This document shows positions 22,636 through 26,110 of a stretch of DNA of 26,110 nt, piece after piece. How positions within the stretch are numbered: the first letter of the stretch is position 1; the number at the start of each line of letters is the position of its first letter. Origin of the DNA: an uncultured Collinsella sp. (GTDB taxonomy: Bacteria > Actinomycetota > Coriobacteriia > Coriobacteriales > Coriobacteriaceae). The stretch is taken from contig CAUHHV010000026.1 of assembly GCA_959606065.1 (NCBI GenBank), forward strand, positions 1 to 26,110, in the 5' to 3' direction. A model generated the notes under the pieces. The model did no database searches. It was not told the DNA's origin and saw nothing but the letters and a program-made list of their open reading frames with translations. Both the position numbers and the translations under genes were made by a program.

Positions 22636-22710
22636 TTACTCCTCAGTCAAATCCAAATCTGCGAGCGAAGGCATGAGGCTTTCTAGGCGTTTGATCTCTT
22701 CGTCGCAAAT
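22636..22710 (-). CDS. Possible 24-residue micro-ORF behind the antiporter
   Basis: A perfect AGGAGGT (22716-22722) lies 17 bases or fewer after the antiporter stop codon, with no ATG behind it. An ATT at 22710, spaced 5 bases away, opens a 24-residue acidic amphipathic peptide ending in a TAA (for example EEIKRLESLMPSLAD). A TTG at 22708, spaced 7 bases, instead opens a 21-residue basic peptide in another frame. Peptide composition favours the first and start-codon usage favours the second. It may be a real small protein or a stranded ribosome site. Confidence 0.25.
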   Translation of the reverse strand: MCDEEIKRLESLMPSLADLDLTEE

Positions 22711-22727
22711 TAGCTACCTCCTGCCCG

Positions 22728-24329
22728 CTACGACGCGAGCGTGGCGATGACGGCTTCGTCGCCGGCGTATATTAGGGTGTTGCCGTCGGGGATGATCGTT
22801 TGGCCGTCGCGCTTGAGCATCACCACGATAAAGGGGTGCTTGCCCTGCGGCACATCGCGAAGACGCTGGCCGGCCAGGCGACCGTGGGGGGTTACGGTGA
22901 CCTCGCGCAGCGTAACCTCGGCACGCTCTTCGAACGTTGGGGCGGCCATCACCAGCAGATCGCCTTCCTGGATCACGGTATCGCCGTTGGGCAGCACCGG
23001 GTGCGCCCCGTCGCGCAGCACCAGGACCACGAGCATGTCCGTCGCGCTGCCAATATCGGCGAGCGAGCGCTCGGCAAACGGATGGCCAGCACCCACCTTG
23101 AGCTTTACAAATGACATGCCGTCTTCGTCGCGATAGTCGTTAAAGGTGCGGCGCACGTCGCCGGTCGCATCGATCATATCGAGCTTCTTCGCCACCGCTG
23201 GCAGCAGCGAGCCCTGCACCACAATGCTCGACACGGCAATCACAAACACCAGGTCAAATAGGTCGTGTCCGCCGGGAACGCCGGCCACCACGGCAAAGAG
23301 GCTAAACACGACCGAAGCTGCTCCGCGCAGGCCCGCCCAGCTTACGAGCGCGACCTGGCGGGGGTTCGTCTTAAAGGGCGCCAGGAGCACGCCGACGGCG
23401 ATGGGACGGCTCACGTAGAGCATAAACGCCATGAGCGCCAGGCCCGGCAGCAGCATCTGCGGCAGGCGTGCGGGCGTGACGAGCAGGCCGAGCAAGAAGA
23501 AGATCGTCATCTCGGCCATCTCGGTGAGGGTGTCAAAGAAGTGCGCCATCTCGACCTTGCCGGTGATGTCGCTCGCACCCAGCACAATGCCGGCCAGGTA
23601 TACGGCCAAAAAGCCGTTGCCGCCCAGATAGCTTGGTAGCGCGTAGGCGACGATCGCCACGGCGAACAAGAAGATGGTCTGCGCGCCCTCGGCCGTTGCG
23701 TGTGCGCGTTCAATCAGACGGCCCGCCGCCCAGCCGATGGCAAGGCCCAGGCCCGCGCCCAGGATAATCTGCTTGGCCAGCAGTGCGGGAATGTTGATGT
23801 CGCCGCCGGCCGCGAGTGTGGCGAGCACGGCGGTGAGCATGTAGGCGACGGGGTCGTTGGAGCCCGATTCGACCTCGAGCAGCGAGTCGGTGCCGCCCTT
23901 CAGCGACAGGCTGTGCTCGCGCAGAACGCTAAAGACGCTGGCCGCGTCGGTGGATGCCACGACTGATCCCAGCAGCAGGCCGCCGATCCAGTCGAAGCCC
24001 AGCACGAAGTGGGCGAACACGCCGGTGATGCCTGCGGTGATGACGACGCCGAGCGTGCTCAGCAGCACCGCGGGCACGGCGACGGGCTTGGCGCGGTCGA
24101 TGTTGGTGTTAAAGCCGCCGTAGAACATGATGAACAGCAGCGCCGTGCTGCAGACGGTTTCGGTGAGCGCGTAGTCGCTAAAGTCGATATGCGCCGGGCC
24201 GTTGACGCCCAACAGCATGCCGAGCGCGATAAAGATGAGCAGGGTGGGGAAGGGGAGTTTTTTGCCGACGGGTTTGATGGTCAGGCACAAAATGATGACG
24301 AGGCCGATAAAGAGAAGGATCTGGTTCAT
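22728..24329 (-). CDS. CPA1-type K+(Na+)/H+ antiporter with TrkA_C domains
   Basis: 533 residues; AGGAG precedes the ATG at 24329. Residues 1-385 hold about 12 membrane spans with the family motifs ASTDAAS (Asp128), ESGSNDP (Asn158, Asp159) and SWAGLRGAASVVFS. Residues about 400-533 form two soluble regulatory modules of TrkA_C/RCK_C type, each containing a G..L...LP.G-like core (LPNGDTVIQEGDLL; IPDGNTLIYAGDEA). This layout matches the NhaP2/CvrA potassium/proton antiporter. It should export K+ in exchange for protons, aiding pH and osmotic balance. The ion is inferred from family. Confidence 0.9.
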   Translation of the reverse strand: MNQILLFIGLVIILCLTIKPVGKKLPFPTLLIFIALGMLLGVNGPAHIDFSDYALTETVCSTALLFIMFYGGFNTNIDRAKPVAVPAVLLSTLGVVITAGITGVFAHFVLGFDWIGGLLLGSVVASTDAASVFSVLREHSLSLKGGTDSLLEVESGSNDPVAYMLTAVLATLAAGGDINIPALLAKQIILGAGLGLAIGWAAGRLIERAHATAEGAQTIFLFAVAIVAYALPSYLGGNGFLAVYLAGIVLGASDITGKVEMAHFFDTLTEMAEMTIFFLLGLLVTPARLPQMLLPGLALMAFMLYVSRPIAVGVLLAPFKTNPRQVALVSWAGLRGAASVVFSLFAVVAGVPGGHDLFDLVFVIAVSSIVVQGSLLPAVAKKLDMIDATGDVRRTFNDYRDEDGMSFVKLKVGAGHPFAERSLADIGSATDMLVVLVLRDGAHPVLPNGDTVIQEGDLLVMAAPTFEERAEVTLREVTVTPHGRLAGQRLRDVPQGKHPFIVVMLKRDGQTIIPDGNTLIYAGDEAVIATLAS

Positions 24330-24518
24330 AGATGGTGTCCGCTCCTGGGTGGTTGGCGTGGCACGGTCAGTTGTCTGCGGTTATTTGTACCCAAAGATGG
24401 TGGGTTTATGGGGTTGGATTGCGGGCGTGCGCGATATCGTCATAGACGGCTGCCGTCTTTGCCTCTGCTCGGAAACCCTTTCCAGCTTTATTGCAACGGA
24501 GTACAATGGGTAACGTTT

Positions 24519-24564
24519 AAGTTCAACTTGAAGTTTTAGTTGCGGCACCGGGCTTCGGCCGCAA
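24519..24564 (+). promoter_or_regulatory. Dyad and leader hairpin before the phosphoesterase
   Basis: AAGTTCAACTTGAAGTT (24519-24535) is a composite dyad with overlapping AAGTT-AACTT and AACTT-AAGTT symmetries, similar in style to regulator sites. A perfect 7-bp hairpin TTGCGGC/GCCGCAA (24540-24546 with 24558-24564) sits just before the AAGGAGA ribosome site. Otherwise nothing is seen in the gap 24330-24582. Confidence 0.4.
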
Positions 24565-24582
24565 TGCAAGGAGAGGCGTACC

Positions 24583-25422
24583 ATGGCGATCTATGTGACA
24601 TCTGACGCTCACGGGCACGTGCGTGCGCTTGACGAGGCCCTGTCTAAGATCTCGTTGACGTCCGACGACACACTGTACGTGCTGGGCGACATGATCGATC
24701 GCGGGCCCGATCCGGTCGGTGTTATTAAGCTCGTGCGCTCGCTGCCCAACGCCCGCGTGCTCAAGGGCAATCACGAGCAGATCATGCTCGATGCCATCAT
24801 TGGCCAGGATCCGCTCGATGCCGAGACCTGGGATATCAACGGTGGCTGGACGACGCGCGAGCAGCTCAACGACATGGAATTTGATGCATACGAGGAGCTC
24901 GTGCGATGGATGGCCGCGCTGCCGCTCTACGCGGTGGCCGAGACCGAGGAGCGCCCGTACCTGCTGGTGCATGCCGGCATTCAGACCGAGGCGGCGCGTG
25001 CGTTTTTGCTTGAGCATGGTGTCGATTGTGCCGATGGCGTCGGAGCGGTGGGTGCTGATCGCGAGCTGCTGCAGCAGATGCTCGCAGTGCAGTCGTCCGA
25101 TGACCTGCTGTGGATTCGTCACGGCTATTGGGATGTGCCGACCGGGCTGCTTTCTGCCGAGGGCAAGGGTCCGGTCGTGGTGAGCGGTCACACGCCAACG
25201 GTGTCGCTCGGGCGTTATTGCGAGGTCGGTGGTCTTGCGGGGCTCGATGAGGAGTCGGGCCGCGGGCAGATCGTGCGCCTGGGCGGCGAGGATGCCGCCG
25301 GTGTGCCCGATCGCATCGACATCGACTGCGCTGCCGCCACCGGCTCCGAGTTCGGTCGCGTGGGCATCCTGCGCCTGGACGACGGGGCGGAGTTCTACGC
25401 GAACATCAACCCGGGCGAATAA
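24583..25422 (+). CDS. PPP-type serine/threonine phosphatase or ApaH-like phosphoesterase
   Basis: 279 residues; AAGGAGAG precedes the ATG. The metallophosphoesterase motifs are in order: SDAHGH (Asp8, His10), GDMIDRG (Asp36, Asp39, Arg40), GNHE (Asn63, His64), then LVHAGI and SGHTP as the last two metal-histidine motifs. This is the bacterial PrpA/PrpB or ApaH class. It may dephosphorylate proteins or hydrolyse diadenosine tetraphosphate; sequence alone does not separate them. The gene is monocistronic. Confidence 0.88.
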   Translation: MAIYVTSDAHGHVRALDEALSKISLTSDDTLYVLGDMIDRGPDPVGVIKLVRSLPNARVLKGNHEQIMLDAIIGQDPLDAETWDINGGWTTREQLNDMEFDAYEELVRWMAALPLYAVAETEERPYLLVHAGIQTEAARAFLLEHGVDCADGVGAVGADRELLQQMLAVQSSDDLLWIRHGYWDVPTGLLSAEGKGPVVVSGHTPTVSLGRYCEVGGLAGLDEESGRGQIVRLGGEDAAGVPDRIDIDCAAATGSEFGRVGILRLDDGAEFYANINPGE

Positions 25423-25517
25423 TCGGTGCAAGGGGTAGCTAATTTGGGACGGGGCTTTTTTGACTACTTTTGCCCTTCTGCCCGCTAATTGATTTCTCTG
25501 GGACGGGGATTAAATAA
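25423..25517. other. Non-coding stretch with a repeated motif
   Basis: GCTAATT followed by GGGACGGGG occurs twice (25438-25454 and 25484-25508). A T6 run follows the first without a clear stem. No gene is seen. Confidence 0.4.
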
Positions 25518-25555
25518 GGCTCTGTTAGACCAGGATTGACATGCCGACCTGCCGG

Positions 25556-25753
25556 CTATCTCGCCGTCTCCCCGTCGGGCGCCGGCGTCTTGACCCTCAT
25601 CTCGAACGGCATCCCGCCCTCCCGGACGAGCGCCCTGAGGAACGCGTTGACGGCGGTGGACATGGACAGGCCGAGCTCGTCCAGGATGGCCGTGGCCTCC
25701 CTCTTGACCTCCGGGTCGATGCGGATCGTCGTGGCCGGTATGTTCGACGGCAT
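25556..25753 (-). CDS. Orphan RelB/DinJ-family antitoxin
   Basis: 65 residues; GGAGGGGTGAGG precedes the ATG at 25753. The N-terminal strand ATTIRIDPEVKREA and helices LDELGLSMSTAVNAFLRALV are the ribbon-helix-helix DNA-binding fold of RelB/DinJ, followed by GGMPFEMR as in DinJ. It is shorter than the usual 80-95 residues, ending soon after that motif, where the toxin-wrapping tail would begin. No RelE/YafQ toxin gene follows in the 133 bases to the next gene. It lies 46 bases behind the transposase on the same strand, so it may be a passenger gene of the element or a stranded antitoxin. Confidence 0.8.
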   Translation of the reverse strand: MPSNIPATTIRIDPEVKREATAILDELGLSMSTAVNAFLRALVREGGMPFEMRVKTPAPDGETAR

Positions 25754-25799
25754 GGCCTCACCCCTCCTCGTGTATCGCGGTGCGACCATTCTACCGCCT

Positions 25800-26110
25800 C
25801 TATGCGGCGGGCGCGGCCCAGTAGTCCATGTAGGGCGGCTCCACGTTGAACATGTCGCGGACGCGGCTCCTGCAGACGCCGTGCGCGAGCTGCCGCGCGA
25901 CCGTGCGCCCGGCGGCGCCGGAATCGGTCGCCATGAAGGTTCGGCACCACCTGAACCAGGCGAGGTAGGCATCGAGGTGCTTCGTCGACACGCCCTTGAA
26001 CGGCTCCATGAAGGCGCCGAGGAGCGAGTGGACGGTGTTGATCCGGTTGATGGTTCCCCCGGAGCGGTCCTTGGGGTCGTAGGCCGCGTGCGCGGCGACC
26101 TCGAGTTCCG
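25800..26110 (-). CDS. IS1595-family transposase, C-terminal fragment
   Basis: The frame runs in from beyond the right edge, leaving the last 102 residues. INRINTVHSLLGAF then EPFKGVSTKHLDAYLAWFRW is the end of the DDE transposase domain of the ISXO2/IS1595 type, where HS-L and GVS-KHL-YL-WF are conserved. The last 45 residues diverge. The catalytic residues lie mostly outside the window. It is partial because of the window edge, so no truncation in the genome is implied. Confidence 0.85.
   Translation of the reverse strand, partial: ELEVAAHAAYDPKDRSGGTINRINTVHSLLGAFMEPFKGVSTKHLDAYLAWFRWCRTFMATDSGAAGRTVARQLAHGVCRSRVRDMFNVEPPYMDYWAAPAA

Larger units (their letters stand above)
25518..26110 (-). 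mobile_element. IS1595-family insertion sequence, right part cut by window end
   Basis: It contains the C-terminal part of an IS1595-type transposase and a small gene behind it. The outer end may be GGCTCTGTTAGACCAGGATT... starting at 25518, just after an AT-rich ATTAAATA that would suit an 8-bp target site. The opposite end is outside the window, so the terminal repeat and target duplication cannot be verified. Confidence 0.6.

Noticed and set aside
25423..25555. Toxin partner for the RelB/DinJ-like gene
   Set aside because: No open frame of suitable length or RelE/YafQ-like motif exists downstream on the same strand before the phosphoesterase gene.
1..26110. tRNA, rRNA or riboswitch genes
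   Set aside because: No cloverleaf with a GGTTCGA-type arm, no rRNA core sequence and no recognisable T-box or other riboswitch core was found by eye; a covariance-model scan would be needed to exclude small RNAs.

Overview
The window is 26 kb of dense, high-GC bacterial chromosome. Gene style points to Actinobacteria of the class Coriobacteriia, most likely a Collinsella-like gut organism. This is an inference from codon bias, short intergenic gaps, strong AAGGAG-type ribosome sites, a DtxR-family regulator and the gene content. No rRNA or tRNA gene is visible to fix the taxonomy.

Layout, left to right. 1-3775: a phosphate ABC importer operon, pstS-pstC-pstA-pstB, closed by an intrinsic terminator, with no phoU behind it. 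3888-6583: a Uup-type ABC-F ATPase and a Cof-type HAD phosphatase in one operon. 6611-10154: a metal-homeostasis block. It holds a short DtxR/MntR-type repressor, a 127-nt giant palindrome between convergent genes, and a leftward zinc/cadmium efflux set: a P1B-type ATPase, a free-standing HMA domain and an SmtB-like ArsR repressor, with three copies of one operator motif. 10155-12228: a visibly AT-richer island with one leftward gene resembling AbiEi/DUF559-type PD-(D/E)XK nucleases, bracketed by four copies of a ~28-bp repeat. 12229-16613: a DEDDh exonuclease, a His-rich 10-TM metal exporter, a DUF188 protein, an HdeD-like membrane protein, and a nitroreductase with a DtxR-box-like site in front. 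16646-17891: a palindromic repeat and two tandem histidine phosphatases. 18021-22501: a leftward serine-biosynthesis region with serC and serA, followed by an M20 peptidase and a short, degenerate DUF1015-like protein. 22636-25422: a possible micro-ORF, a K+/H+ antiporter and a PPP-type phosphoesterase. 25518-26110: the end of an IS1595-family insertion sequence, with an orphan RelB/DinJ-type antitoxin gene behind its transposase.

The main themes are metal homeostasis and repeated small palindromes. The three metal modules (DtxR-like regulator, SmtB/HMA/ATPase efflux set, His-rich exporter) lie within 8 kb. DNA sites suggest that the SmtB-like repressor autoregulates and separately controls the ATPase. 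The best candidates for something undescribed are the nuclease-like gene with its flanking repeats, the 127-nt palindrome, the dispersed 35-nt palindrome and the IS-linked antitoxin. No search could be run, so family calls rest on motifs read by eye.
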